DNA of 64,000 nucleotides from Nostoc flagelliforme FACHB-838 (GCF_014698065.1 NZ_JACJSI010000020.1:1-64000); one strand, 5' to 3'. Shown: positions 27,666 through 37,664, counted from the stretch's first letter. Translations and numbers: made by a program. Notes: generated by a model not told the origin, from the letters alone.

Positions 27666-29900
27666 ATGGAAAAAAGTGTTATAAATGCCAGTCTTTCTAC
27701 CCAGAATCTAACCTTTCGTCCAGGTGATACCCCTGTATCATTTGAGGTAACTGTCAATAATGACAGCGATCGCTTTGTCAATTTTCAGATAGAAATTACC
27801 GCCGCCGGAGAAACCAGAAACACAGGCTACCACTGGTATAGACTTGAACCAGAGGTTGCAGCAGCCAAGCCTCCAGGCAGTAGTACCATATTCCAAGTTT
27901 TTGTATTTAATACACCCATTCCGGGATTTGTCGGTACTGTCAACCTGATAGTAAATATTTTTTCACCGCAATTAGCACAACAGTGCAGACTTGTGCTACG
28001 CCTGAAAATCGAGCGAGACAATAGACCAACACATTTAAGTGTAGAATTGCCTGTGCGAGAGTTCCAAGTTTATCCCCGTAATTCTGTGGATATACCAGTA
28101 CGGGTGCGGAACTTGGGGCAACAACCGACTGATGTGGTGCTACGTTTTACAGGTGTTAATCCTTCTTGGATAACTAGCAGTGCAGAACGCCGATTATCTT
28201 TAGATCCGGGTGGTTTAGCAGAAGCCACATTTCAATGCCAACCTCCTTCTGTAGTGCAAGCGCCGAGTCAAAACTACCCTTTTATTATTGAAGCTGTTAG
28301 CAATAACGGTTATCCAACTAATGCTGAAGGTAACATTGAAGTTTTACCTGTGGGTTTTATAGACTTTAACACCACCCAAAAACACCTTAAAATTCCCAGT
28401 AAATCGGCATGGTTGCCTGACTGGAAATCTGATACAGCTTCCTTTGAATTACTATTTAAAAATGCTAGCAACCTCAATCAGCAAATTAATGTGCAGGTGC
28501 AGGGTAGAGACTGGCGAAAATGCAGTTTTAAAAAGCTGCCCGAAACTGCTAATCTCCATTTAGGAGAGACAAGTAAGGTCATCCTTGATGTTAAAACAAA
28601 ACGCCCTTGGATAGGAATCGGCAAAACTCTATTGCTGGAGGCTAAATCTGAATTATCCGACCAACGTTTAGGGAGTACAGACCCAGCCACGCAGACATTA
28701 GAAGTGGAAACTCTGCCAATTATACCTCTATGGCTACAATTGGCTGCGATCGCACTGTTAGCCGCACTCCTAGCATTATTACTGAGGCCAAGCAATGTAA
28801 TGCATACACGTTCTGTTAAATCAGTACGTTTTAGTGGCATTGGTTTATCTGTGGTTAGTGGCTCAGATGATTGCACCTTAAGGCTTTGGCGAATCGGTAC
28901 TGATAGCTTAGATCCAGATGACACAGTAAAATATTCTGGGCAGCCTATTGCTTGTGAACAACAGCAACAGCCCAAAGGCTTGATGGCGATTAACGATGAC
29001 GCTGTAGAAGTCTTACGCTTCATGCCATTACAAAATAATCGTGTTGCTGTTGGTCTAGATAATGGTGTAATTGAACTCAGAGATGTGCCATCAGGTGTAA
29101 AAATTAGCGAACTTCAAGACCTTAAAGATCCTAAAGCAAAAGGCGATCGCGTTTTTGATTTAGCTTTCACCTCAAACTCACTTAACTTATTCAGTGGCTA
29201 TGGCAGTGGTAAAGTGAGATTATGGTCAAGATCGGCGCCTAACAGCGATTTTCTGCCAGAACCGCAAGTTATCGACGTACAAAGTACATTAAAATTATCA
29301 GGTTTCCAAGTCCGGGCATTAAATCTCAGCCCAGATGCGAAAACTCTAGTAATTGCTGGAAACTTTAAGCGTTTCATCTTGTGGCAGTGGAATCCAAATC
29401 AATCTGATAAACAATTGCCAGGTTTATCAGTGCAAAATCTAGAAAAACTAGACCCATTAGTTGGACGTGAAGACTATATTTGGGGATTAGCTTTTGTTCC
29501 TAACTCAACAGGAAAAATCCTCGCAACTTCCGATTCTGCGGGCTTCATTACGATTTGGGATTTAAATCAGTGTCAAACTATCAAAAATTCCAATCCACTC
29601 GAAAAAGTAAATGAACTTAATTGTTCACCAATAGACCGTTGGTCAGCATCAAAAACATCTGTGCGAACTCTAGCATTTAGTGACGATGGTAGTCTCTTAG
29701 TAAGTGGTGGCGATGATGGACGAGTGGTGGTTTGGTACTTAACTCCCGAACATCAACTCGACAAAACAAAGGCAGCAGAAGGTAAAACAATTTACCAAAG
29801 TTCTAAAAAAATCAATAGTATCGACTTGAAAACCAATCAGGGAACCATGATTGTGAGTGGTGGTGAAGATTTTCAGGTCAAACTACACCGCATCAAATAA
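27666..29900 (+). CDS. Membrane protein: Ig-like domains, one TM helix, WD40
   Basis: About 744 aa from the ATG at 27666 (a GTG at 27624 is less likely). The N-terminal 340 residues are beta-rich Ig/CARDB-like modules (FRPGDTPVSFEVTVNN, VRVRNLGQQPTDVVLRF, LELLFKNASN-like strands), similar in style to COG1470 membrane proteins. A single hydrophobic helix follows (about residues 352-378, LWLQLAAIALLAALLALLL), then a C-terminal WD40 propeller with blades such as VVSGSDDCTLRLWR, IAGNFKRFILWQW and LLVSGGDDGRVVVWY. There is no signal peptide. The next gene starts 13 nt later, and its N-terminal half has the same architecture. I know of no assigned function. Confidence 0.7.
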   Translation: MEKSVINASLSTQNLTFRPGDTPVSFEVTVNNDSDRFVNFQIEITAAGETRNTGYHWYRLEPEVAAAKPPGSSTIFQVFVFNTPIPGFVGTVNLIVNIFSPQLAQQCRLVLRLKIERDNRPTHLSVELPVREFQVYPRNSVDIPVRVRNLGQQPTDVVLRFTGVNPSWITSSAERRLSLDPGGLAEATFQCQPPSVVQAPSQNYPFIIEAVSNNGYPTNAEGNIEVLPVGFIDFNTTQKHLKIPSKSAWLPDWKSDTASFELLFKNASNLNQQINVQVQGRDWRKCSFKKLPETANLHLGETSKVILDVKTKRPWIGIGKTLLLEAKSELSDQRLGSTDPATQTLEVETLPIIPLWLQLAAIALLAALLALLLRPSNVMHTRSVKSVRFSGIGLSVVSGSDDCTLRLWRIGTDSLDPDDTVKYSGQPIACEQQQQPKGLMAINDDAVEVLRFMPLQNNRVAVGLDNGVIELRDVPSGVKISELQDLKDPKAKGDRVFDLAFTSNSLNLFSGYGSGKVRLWSRSAPNSDFLPEPQVIDVQSTLKLSGFQVRALNLSPDAKTLVIAGNFKRFILWQWNPNQSDKQLPGLSVQNLEKLDPLVGREDYIWGLAFVPNSTGKILATSDSAGFITIWDLNQCQTIKNSNPLEKVNELNCSPIDRWSASKTSVRTLAFSDDGSLLVSGGDDGRVVVWYLTPEHQLDKTKAAEGKTIYQSSKKINSIDLKTNQGTMIVSGGEDFQVKLHRIK

Positions 29901-29913
29901 GGAAGTCGATGAT

Positions 29914-32220
29914 ATGCAAGCTAAATTTAATCCACTACAAGTTATTATTAACCCACCTGGAATTCAATTTGGGATGCCAGGAGATACCATTGAACTTTAC
30001 GTTGTCGTGATCAATCAGGGAGATCAGAGTGCAGTTATTGATTTATATTTTGTTTTTGACGAAGTATTTCAAAACTTAACTGGTTGGTCTAGTTCTCCTA
30101 GAGAAAGTTTAGCATTAGCTCCAGGGCAAAATAGTGACGAAGTAAGATTTGAATTTCAAATTGCCGCAAATGCTCTACCCGGAACTTATGACTATACACT
30201 AATCGTAGATTCTCCTCTACATTATCCCCAAGACACTCCCATAACCTTTCCCAACCAAATTAAGGTTCTTCTAAAAGAACAGACAGCAATTCGGCTGAAC
30301 GACCCGACATTTTCCATTAGACCTAACACCAACCCCAACAAACCGCTAATTTTCAATTCTGGTGAACCTCTGCAAGTGGAGGTAATAGTTGATAATCGCT
30401 CTTATCTGGTAGATAGGTTCCGCTTGAGTTGCCCAGATTTAGACGATGACTGGTTCACAATTAATTATCCTACAACTGGATTTGAGGGGCTAGGATTGGT
30501 GTCTGAAGTGACTGCGCTAGAACTAAATCCTGGTACTCAGGGTCAAATATTGTTGAAATTTCACCCACCTGGAGATACCCTCGCGGGAAGCTATTCTCCG
30601 ACAATCCGCTTGTATTCGGAAAACTCTCCAGACTTCGTATTATTGGATTTGGTATACATTCAAATTCCGGCAAATTATCACCTAGATATAGAACTTAATA
30701 CCATTTTGGGACAAGTTAGCCGTAGTCTGGGCAAGTACGAATTATCACTACTTAATCGGGGCAATATTGTCCGCCAACTAATATTAAACTTAAAAAGTCG
30801 AGACGAAGAAGAACTATATACTTATAAGTTTGATCCAACTGAAGTCAGATTATTACCTAATAGAGGTGCTGTTAGCAGTTTGACAGTCAAACCTAGACCT
30901 TGGTGGCGACGACCGTGGTTTGGTGCAGGGCTAGTGGTAAACTTTCAAACCGATATCAAAGACCAACAAAATTTGCCTTTACCTAACACATTGCCTCAAG
31001 GAACTTTGGTATGGAAACCCCGCCCTTGGTGGCAATTTGTTCTGTTAATTTTAGCAATTTTAGGGTTATTGGGAGGAATAGGATTTATCATTTGGCGAAT
31101 TTTAAACCCCGAACCTTTAAGATTAGAAAATTTTAGCGCAAATAACTCTCAAATAACTGAAGGTGATGAGGTTGCTTTGAAGTGGGACATTCACCACTAT
31201 AAACAGTTACAAAAGTTGGTTCTAACGGCCAAAGGTTCGCAACCTGTTCAGCCGATTACCTACGAGTTTAACAATGGCATTCCTGAACCACTGGGCAAAG
31301 GAAGTGCTAATGAAATACCTCCTTGTCAGGTGCAAGAGAAAGAAGAGTTAATTTGTAGCAATGTTAAAACGGGAGTGAAAACAAAAGGGAATTATACTTT
31401 TGAGTTACAAGCCTTTTATAAAAATGGGATACAGTTATTTTCTCGAACTAATCAAGTAGCAAAGCAAATAACCCAAGTAGAAATAGTTGAGAAACAAATT
31501 GCCGAAGTTATTAATTTCCAAGCTGATAAACCACAGTATATAAAAGGTCAAAATATTCTTTTAAGTTGGTCAATTGTACGCCCATTATTGCTAGCACAAG
31601 TTCAAATTGCTGGTAGTGCAGATGATGGTACATCATACAGTGAACCAATTACTTATAAATTTAACCAAGGTAATATTACTGACCCGAAACTTCAAAAGCT
31701 GTGTACACAACAAAATCAACAACTGCAATGTAGAAATATTGCTCTGCTAGCAACTAAAGCCGGAAACTTCGCGTTTGAAATAAAAGCTTTTCCTAACAAT
31801 GGAAGTAGCAAAATTAGTTCTAAAAAAACTGAATCAAAGATTGGAATATTACCGAAACCATTTAAGATAGTCTCTTTTACAATCAACGGTAGTGAGCAAC
31901 CAAATCTTGTTCTTAACGAAGGAGAATCTGCTACTTTGAGTTGGAGAGTAGAGGGAGAAAATATTCAGGTGAAACTTCTGCCATACGGCAATGATGTTAA
32001 GCCAGTTGACTCAATCAAGCTTCCAGTTAATCAAGCCTTCCCACCTCAAATTGGACTGCAAGTAAATGATATATCTGGTAAACAACAACCCCAGCAAAGA
32101 GGATTTGCAATTACAGTCATCAAAAAAGTAGTGCCTACTCCTATACCTAGCGCTAACCCACTTGCACCTACTCTTCCACCTAGCAATAACCCATTTAAAA
32201 CTCCTTTACCTCAGAGGTAA
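29914..32220 (+). CDS. Membrane protein: Ig-like modules on both sides of one TM helix
   Basis: About 768 aa from the ATG at 29914, which has a GGAAG ribosome-binding site. The N-terminal 365 residues are Ig-like (PGDTIELYVVVINQG, QVEVIVDNRS, SLLNRGNIVRQL) and end in a Trp/Arg-rich stretch (RPWWRRPWFGAG). The helix WQFVLLILAILGLLGGIGFI lies near residues 371-392. Three related modules follow, recognisable by EGDEVALKWDI, KGQNILLSWSIV and EGESATLSWRVEG, and a Pro-rich tail. The first half parallels the preceding WD40 protein, including an RPWxGxG segment before the helix, so the two are probably paralogous and act together. Function unknown. Confidence 0.7.
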   Translation: MQAKFNPLQVIINPPGIQFGMPGDTIELYVVVINQGDQSAVIDLYFVFDEVFQNLTGWSSSPRESLALAPGQNSDEVRFEFQIAANALPGTYDYTLIVDSPLHYPQDTPITFPNQIKVLLKEQTAIRLNDPTFSIRPNTNPNKPLIFNSGEPLQVEVIVDNRSYLVDRFRLSCPDLDDDWFTINYPTTGFEGLGLVSEVTALELNPGTQGQILLKFHPPGDTLAGSYSPTIRLYSENSPDFVLLDLVYIQIPANYHLDIELNTILGQVSRSLGKYELSLLNRGNIVRQLILNLKSRDEEELYTYKFDPTEVRLLPNRGAVSSLTVKPRPWWRRPWFGAGLVVNFQTDIKDQQNLPLPNTLPQGTLVWKPRPWWQFVLLILAILGLLGGIGFIIWRILNPEPLRLENFSANNSQITEGDEVALKWDIHHYKQLQKLVLTAKGSQPVQPITYEFNNGIPEPLGKGSANEIPPCQVQEKEELICSNVKTGVKTKGNYTFELQAFYKNGIQLFSRTNQVAKQITQVEIVEKQIAEVINFQADKPQYIKGQNILLSWSIVRPLLLAQVQIAGSADDGTSYSEPITYKFNQGNITDPKLQKLCTQQNQQLQCRNIALLATKAGNFAFEIKAFPNNGSSKISSKKTESKIGILPKPFKIVSFTINGSEQPNLVLNEGESATLSWRVEGENIQVKLLPYGNDVKPVDSIKLPVNQAFPPQIGLQVNDISGKQQPQQRGFAITVIKKVVPTPIPSANPLAPTLPPSNNPFKTPLPQR

Positions 32221-32235
32221 ATTTTTGGGCGAAGT

Positions 32236-32272
32236 GAAACCCAACAAATGCCCGAAAATGTTGGGTTTCTGT
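32236..32272 (+). terminator. Terminator of the Ig-like gene pair
   Basis: An 11-bp perfect stem (GAAACCCAACA at 32236-32246 with 32259-32269) lies 16 nt after the stop codon. The T-run after it is weak (TG follows), so it may act as an mRNA 3'-end stabiliser. Confidence 0.5.
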
Positions 32273-32306
32273 GATTCAAATAAATGAAAACTGCTGTAAT
32301 AAAATA

Positions 32307-33188
32307 TCAGAATGAAAAAGCTGGAGAACATAGCCTGATATAAATATCTCTTTGATCATCAGCAAAAGACCTTCTACCATGAAGTATCCTTGTATTATCA
32401 ATCATTAAAATATCGCTTTTTTGCCATGAAATTTCCGTGGTGATTTTTTCAGCAATTTCATTAAGTTCAGAGACAACCTCTTCAGGAATTTCGGAATCAT
32501 CCTCAAAATTAAGAATCTTTGGACTTAACTGCTTTGTGGGCAATAGGCTATTAATAAATACCTGATATTTTCCACATCTGCTAGGTATAATAGCTGGACA
32601 AATATATTCAAGTAGAATCGATTGATCATCATTTACTGTTAAATGTGTGTTATTTTTGCGACACATTTCTTCTAACTGATTCAAATCATCCGTTTGGTAT
32701 TTTTTCTGCCAGTCTTCTTGAGATATCCGAACAGTAAACTTTAACTTTTTTTTGCTGAATAAATCTTTGGTTGAACTACTAATTTCATTAAAAAATTGTC
32801 TGCCATCACATACCGTAGTTTCACCATCTTGTAATGGTGGATTAGCACAGAAAAACCACAGCATAAGGGGGAGATTCTGCTGATAATACATTTCTCCGTG
32901 CAACTTAATCTCAGACTTAAAATCATTGACGCTTAAAAGAGTATCATCTCCATTAATTACCCTTCTACTGAATGCACCACCAGCATAATTTATAAAATCG
33001 CTACTCAAGAGATTGGTAAATTCTTTAAAAATATCAACATCAACATCAAATCCTCTAAAAAGTAAGATTCCATTAGCCTTAAACAGGCTAATAATTTATT
33101 CTTTATTTAATTCTAAAATACTCGTATTATCAAGATTATTAATTTCTTGAACTATGCCATTTGATATAGAGTGTATATTTGTTTTCAT
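32307..33188 (-). pseudogene. TauD/TfdA-like dioxygenase with a premature stop
   Basis: The main open part (32307-33008) encodes a Fe(II)/2-oxoglutarate oxygenase: LHGEM for the first His/acid pair, WFFCANPPLQDGETTVCDG, and a distal His in RILHGRR followed by the Arg-containing RLCSPAF. The family N-terminus is encoded in the same frame from an ATG at 33186-33188 (MKTNIHSISNG) through ANGILLFRGFD, but a TAA at 33096-33098 interrupts it after LNKE. One base change (CAA or GAA to TAA) explains the break. The remaining frame has no ATG near its start (33008 is TTG). Related enzymes hydroxylate small or carrier-bound substrates. The rest of the reading frame is intact, so the stop looks recent or could be a sequence error. 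Confidence 0.75.
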
Positions 33189-33413
33189 ATAAATTAATTA
33201 ATCTTTGCGGAAATTTGAACTGACTGTTGGCGTTAACTATAGCATGTGTTACATCCATCAGCGTAGGCGTAGCCCGTCGTAGACATCGCAAGACTAAATT
33301 TTGTAAAATTATAAAATTAAAAGTGTTATTACAGGAATAAAATCTCTTTGAGAAAACTATGTGACAAAGTTAACCCTCATTCATCCTATAACTAACAACT
33401 GTAATTTTCTAGC

Positions 33414-33512
33414 TTATGCCGATAACGGGAACTGAATCACAAATTCAGTTCCTTTGCCAAGTTGAGAATTCACTGCGATCGCTCCGCCATGTTTTTCTAC
33501 AATAATTGGGAA
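33414..33512 (-). pseudogene. 3'-terminal remnant of a histidine kinase
   Basis: Read on the minus strand, about 33 codons give PIIVEKHGGAIAVNSQLGKG, then TEFVIQFPLSA and a stop at 33414-33416. This is the very end of a HATPase_c domain (the part after the G2 box). Nothing of the H-box or the rest of the ATPase precedes it: the MBL-fold gene stop codon lies only about 14 nt upstream. The kinase body has been deleted or replaced. Confidence 0.75.
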
Positions 33513-33525
33513 CAAAAGGAAAAAC

Positions 33526-34305
33526 TTATTGAAAGTTCTCACTCGAATCACCTTGCCCCCCTGCCCCTAAAGAGGTCTGTATCGGCAGCAAAGCTGATAA
33601 ATCCAGAGAGGCGAGGTGTTGATAAGCTTGATCGATAAATCGCTTGCCTCTGAGAAAGCCTGTATTCGCCCCAGGACAAATATACTGAAGAGTTTCTGGT
33701 GTAAAACGTTCTAATAATAATCGCAGACTTTGAATTTGCCTTGGCCAGTGAAAAGTTTTAGCTGTCCGTAATGGTACTAGTTTTCCCTGCTGGTTAGGGA
33801 GTAAATGGCGACCAGAAAATAATATCCCTCCAAGTTCACTGTAGTAGAGGCAAGATGAGCCGGGAGAATGGCCTGGTGTCCAAATCACTTGCGTTACAGC
33901 ATCGATACTAAATTCTTGCCTAAAGGTAGTTACGGTTAAGCCTGGTAATAAATAAGCTTCTTGCTCTTGAATCAGCACTTCGCTGTCAAAGGTTTGCTGA
34001 AATTCAACAGTCTTGCCAATCGCGCCTCGATGGGTGATAAATAACCAACGCACGCCTCCATGCGTCCCTAAAAAATCTTGATTTGTTTGGTCTAGGGCTG
34101 GGCAATCTATGAGGATATTGCCTTCATTTCTTACAATAAGATAAGAGGTTCCCCCTAATGTGTCCCGATTGGGTGGAAAGGCAAAAATTCTCTCTTGTGC
34201 GAAGTCCGATTGCAGAGAACCTCCGCGAGAAACTTCGTCAGGAAAGACAGCCCGTGGTGGCTTAGTTGTATGACTTGGCTGTTGAGGTAAACGGTGCATA
34301 ATCAA
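33526..34305 (-). CDS. MBL-fold protein with degenerate metal motif
   Basis: The 259-aa protein has the metallo-beta-lactamase fold: NILIDCPALDQ, a TPGHSPGSSCLYY loop and LFSGRHLLP. However, the usual HxHxDH metal motif reads ITHRGAIGKT, so only the first His is clear, and the Asp of the SGDxLF motif is replaced (SGRHLL). Binding or catalysis is therefore doubtful, though MBL proteins of this divergent type are common in cyanobacteria. The N-terminal 40 residues are Pro/Ser/Arg-rich. The gene abuts the histidine kinase remnant at its 3' end, and its C-terminal tail (GAGGQGDSSENFQ) may have been altered by the same rearrangement. Confidence 0.7.
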   Translation of the reverse strand: MIMHRLPQQPSHTTKPPRAVFPDEVSRGGSLQSDFAQERIFAFPPNRDTLGGTSYLIVRNEGNILIDCPALDQTNQDFLGTHGGVRWLFITHRGAIGKTVEFQQTFDSEVLIQEQEAYLLPGLTVTTFRQEFSIDAVTQVIWTPGHSPGSSCLYYSELGGILFSGRHLLPNQQGKLVPLRTAKTFHWPRQIQSLRLLLERFTPETLQYICPGANTGFLRGKRFIDQAYQHLASLDLSALLPIQTSLGAGGQGDSSENFQ

Positions 34306-34627
34306 AGAACCGAAACTGAGGAGTTGTGGACAATCTGGTTACAGTGGAGAAATTCTCAAGAGTTGAAACTTGAACGTTAACCAGCACTGTTAACCGTTGT
34401 GATTCAGGAGGCAGGAGTTACCCACATTTAAAAGTGTGGGGCTTAGACTGTGAAAGGTTGTATCTGGCAGCGCTTGACGCTCAATACAATTTTCCTTTCT
34501 TTTTAAACTGGGTTTTATACCGTGAACTAAAGTTTTCATTCATAATTCTTCCCTCCTGTCTCCTGCCTTTTGCCTTTTGCCTTCTCTTATAAAATTGGGA
34601 TTTGAGGTCTGCCTTGTAGTTAATGCT

Positions 34628-36202
34628 ATGGTGCTGAAGCTACTGGTGCAGCGTTCTGTCAAAATTACTGAAGATAACATGGCATTTTGGTTTCTGTTTA
34701 TCCTCCTGCTGGGGCTAGCTACTTATCTAATGGTGCAGCGCAGCGTCGCTCACATCACCCGAACACCAGTATGGTTGTTGTGGCTGGTTTTAATGACACC
34801 AGCATTTCTGTTGAGTGGATGGACGCTAATCTACGGGGCAAAACAACCTCCGCCACCAGGATTGATTCTCTGGTCGATATTTCTCTGTACACTTTTCTAC
34901 TGGACATTGTTTCACTGGGGGCGTCAAGTACCAAGAAATATACAGACCGACGAAGCTCAAGCCCAAGCCTCAGAATCACAACCGACTATCCAGCCTACCC
35001 CAGAACCAATAGTGCGTCCCATTGAGCCAACAGAAGAAACCCTACTACGAAATTGTTTTCCTTGGTCTGTTTACTACGTTCAAAATATTGAGTATCGACC
35101 CCAATCTGTAATTTGCCGTGGTCAGTTGCGAACTCAAGCCAGCAACGCTTACCAGCAGATTAAAACTAATATTGAAGCACAATTTGGCGATCGCTTCCTG
35201 CTGATCTTTCAAGAAGGTTTCAATGGCAAACCTTTCTTTGTCCTGGTTCCCAACACTCAAGCTGCTAAACAGACAGATACACCACGACGCAATCAGGAAC
35301 GCTTGACTCGTCCAGGATTAGCACTTCTGCTGCTAGCAGCTACTTTGCTAACTACTACCTTGGTGGGAGTGGAAATTGCTGGTGTTTCTCTGCCACCTAT
35401 CTGGAAAATTGGCTCTTTGTTCAAAGTTCTATCTGATCCAGATGTCCTATTCAAGGGATTGCCTTATGCCTTAGGACTGATGACTATTTTGGGAATTCAT
35501 GAACTTGGGCATTACTTGACAGCAAAGTTTTACCATATTCGCTCGACGTTGCCTTACTTTATTCCTGTGCCTTTCTTTTTGGGAACTTTTGGTGCATTTA
35601 TTCAGATGCGTAGTCCTATTCCTAACCGCAAAGCTTTATTTGATATTAGTATCGCTGGGCCAATTGCAGGCTTTGTTGTTACCTTGCCATTACTAATATG
35701 GGGCTTGGCTCATTCTGATGTGGTTTCCATCACTGAAAAAACCCGAATTTTGAATCCTGATGCCCTCGATCCCAAGTATTCAATTTTATTGGCGTTACTT
35801 TCGAAGTTAGCTTTGGGAAGTCAATTAACGGCAAAATCAGCCCTTGATCTGCACCCGTTGGCTGTAGCAGGTTTTCTCGGATTAATTGTTACAGCATTAA
35901 ATTTAATGCCTGTGGGACAACTAGATGGAGGTCACATTATCCATGCGATGTTTGGACAACGAACTGCGCTTCTAATTGGTCAAATTGCTCGTTTGTTATT
36001 GCTATTACTAGCTTTAATTCGGGAAGAATTTTTAGTGTGGGCAATTATTTTATTATTTATGCCGTTGATTGATGAGCCTGCACTGAATGATGTTAGTGAA
36101 TTAGATAACAAACGTGACGTTTGGGGATTACTGGCAATGGCCTTGTTGATTGTAATTATTTTGCCATTACCGCAAGCGATCGCTAACTTTTTGCAAATTT
36201 AA
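34628..36202 (+). CDS. Site-2 protease family (M50) metallopeptidase, EGY-like
   Basis: An intramembrane zinc protease of about 524 aa from the ATG at 34628 (an upstream TTG at 34577 and a later ATG at 34679 are alternatives). The zinc motif HELGH is at residues about 291-295, and the third ligand lies in NLMPVGQLDGGH near 431. An N-terminal part with three membrane helices and a cytoplasmic or stromal-like domain precedes a multi-helix core, as in chloroplast EGY1/EGY2. M50 enzymes cut anti-sigma factors and other membrane proteins; the target is unknown. No regulator lies next to it. Confidence 0.88.
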   Translation: MVLKLLVQRSVKITEDNMAFWFLFILLLGLATYLMVQRSVAHITRTPVWLLWLVLMTPAFLLSGWTLIYGAKQPPPPGLILWSIFLCTLFYWTLFHWGRQVPRNIQTDEAQAQASESQPTIQPTPEPIVRPIEPTEETLLRNCFPWSVYYVQNIEYRPQSVICRGQLRTQASNAYQQIKTNIEAQFGDRFLLIFQEGFNGKPFFVLVPNTQAAKQTDTPRRNQERLTRPGLALLLLAATLLTTTLVGVEIAGVSLPPIWKIGSLFKVLSDPDVLFKGLPYALGLMTILGIHELGHYLTAKFYHIRSTLPYFIPVPFFLGTFGAFIQMRSPIPNRKALFDISIAGPIAGFVVTLPLLIWGLAHSDVVSITEKTRILNPDALDPKYSILLALLSKLALGSQLTAKSALDLHPLAVAGFLGLIVTALNLMPVGQLDGGHIIHAMFGQRTALLIGQIARLLLLLLALIREEFLVWAIILLFMPLIDEPALNDVSELDNKRDVWGLLAMALLIVIILPLPQAIANFLQI

Positions 36203-36513
36203 AAAGTATGGTTGAAGAAGAATTCAAAAGTCAGAATTCAAGAGTCAGAATCAAGATGCTCTCTACGAGGCAAGGATATCCGCCAGTCATAAAGAATTCA
36301 TGGCTTTATTCGCACTCTTGACTCCTGAATTCTGTTTCGGATAAATTTTAATTTCTGCTTATATTTTGCTCGCGATCGCTCTTTGTCTACAGACGAAAAC
36401 TGAGGTAGCAAACGCAGCCAGTATTGCAGTAAACTGATTGGCAAACCGTAGTATTCGCATTATAGTACTGTACGGATAAGCAACAATCAAGTTTTCGCCA
36501 ATTCAAGGTAGAG
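36203..36513. other. Intergenic region with inverted heptamer repeats
   Basis: No gene. A loose inverted repeat, GTCAGAATTCAAGAGTC at 36231-36247 against GACTCCTGAATTCTG near 36318-36332, brackets 90 bp. The last 100 bp form the upstream region of the hydrolase gene. Confidence 0.4.
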
Positions 36514-37347
36514 ATGATGAAAGAAATAACACGCCGCAAATTTATTGCAACTGCCACCTTGGCAACGGGTTTTGCCCTAGCGGTGCAACCCATTTCTGCC
36601 CAAGTCATCGCCACCGATGCTAAGGGGTTAGTAGCTGGTGCGGTGAAAATTCCCGTTAAAGATGGCGAAATTCCTGCCTACAGAGCAGCACCTGCTACTG
36701 GTAAAAATTTCCCTATAGTTCTGGTAATTCAGGAAATATTTGGTGTACATGAGCATATTCAGGATGTCGCTCGTCGTTTTGCTCAACTAGGGTATTTAGC
36801 GATCGCACCGGAATTATTTGTGCGTCAAGGCGATGTCTCGAAGTTAACCAGTGTAGACGACATTCGTCCAATTGTCGCCAAAGTCCCAGATGCTCAAGTC
36901 TTATCTGATCTTGATGCTACGGTAGCCTGGGCGGTGAAATCAGCTAAGGGCAATGCCGACAAATTGGCAATTACAGGCTTCTGCTGGGGCGGGCGCATTA
37001 CCTGGTTATACGCAGCACACAATCCCCAAGTGAAGGCAGGTGTAGCGTGGTATGGGCGACTCGTAGGCGAGGCTAACGAACTTCAGCCCAAGTATCCCGT
37101 CGATATTGCATCATCCTTAAAAGCCCCCGTCCTCGGACTTTATGGCGGGAAGGATACGGGTATTCCCCTTGATACAGTAGAACAGATGCGCGCTCGCCTC
37201 AAGGAAAGCAGGAGCAAATCTGAAATCATCGTCTACCCCGATGCTCCCCATGCATTTTTTGCTGATTATCGCCCCTCCTACCGCGAGGAAGATGCTAAGG
37301 ACGGTTGGAAACGTCTTTTGGCGTGGTTTAAGGAGAATGGCGTGTAA
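36514..37347 (+). CDS. Exported dienelactone hydrolase family protein
   Basis: The 277-aa alpha/beta hydrolase carries a twin-arginine signal ([20 protein letters not shown]), so it is probably exported folded to the periplasm. The nucleophile is Cys157 in GFCWGG; the Asp lies in YGGKDTGI and the His in PDAPHAFF. The Cys-His-Asp triad and the early [18 protein letters not shown] segment mark the dienelactone hydrolase family (carboxymethylenebutenolidase-like). Its natural ester or lactone substrate is unknown. It is a single gene with a hairpin just beyond its stop. Confidence 0.9.
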   Translation: MMKEITRRKFIATATLATGFALAVQPISAQVIATDAKGLVAGAVKIPVKDGEIPAYRAAPATGKNFPIVLVIQEIFGVHEHIQDVARRFAQLGYLAIAPELFVRQGDVSKLTSVDDIRPIVAKVPDAQVLSDLDATVAWAVKSAKGNADKLAITGFCWGGRITWLYAAHNPQVKAGVAWYGRLVGEANELQPKYPVDIASSLKAPVLGLYGGKDTGIPLDTVEQMRARLKESRSKSEIIVYPDAPHAFFADYRPSYREEDAKDGWKRLLAWFKENGV

Positions 37348-37362
37348 GTCTGCCGAATATAG

Positions 37363-37386
37363 AAAAGCCTCCTGTACCGGGAGGCT
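37363..37386 (-). terminator. Terminator-like hairpin after the hydrolase gene
   Basis: Stem AGCCTCC/GGAGGCT (37366-37372 with 37380-37386) preceded by an A-run. Its sequence, with the following TTAAAGGTTAG, is nearly duplicated at 37968-38000. The A-run favours minus-strand termination; on the plus strand the T-run is only TTAA. Confidence 0.45.
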
Positions 37387-37432
37387 TAAAGGTTAGTGGC
37401 GATCGCTATATCTCCCAGGAGTTTTAGTAATC

Positions 37433-37579
37433 GTGAGTGAATTTTATGAGTTAGGGGATGATGTAGAGTTAGGTCTTAACCAAGATAGAAAGTCATTAAC
37501 TAGCCAAGTTAAAAGTGAAACAATCACTCCAAGTAGCCCAAGCTTGGGTTTGAAAAAGATAAGGATTTTGTTGAAATGA
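37433..37579 (+). CDS. Possible 48-aa small protein
   Basis: A GTG-started frame with an AGGAG ribosome-binding site 11 nt upstream encodes a hydrophilic 48-residue peptide (MSEFYELGDDVELGLNQDRK at the N-terminus, ending KKIRILLK). The acidic N-terminal and basic C-terminal halves are protein-like, but there is no known domain. It could equally be chance. Confidence 0.3.
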   Translation: MSEFYELGDDVELGLNQDRKSLTSQVKSETITPSSPSLGLKKIRILLK

Positions 37580-37664
37580 GCGTCTAACACATCACCAGAT
37601 AGCACCATGCATTAGGTTAAAGCCGTAATAAACTCTACTTCATCTGTCAAAATTTAAACGCTAG

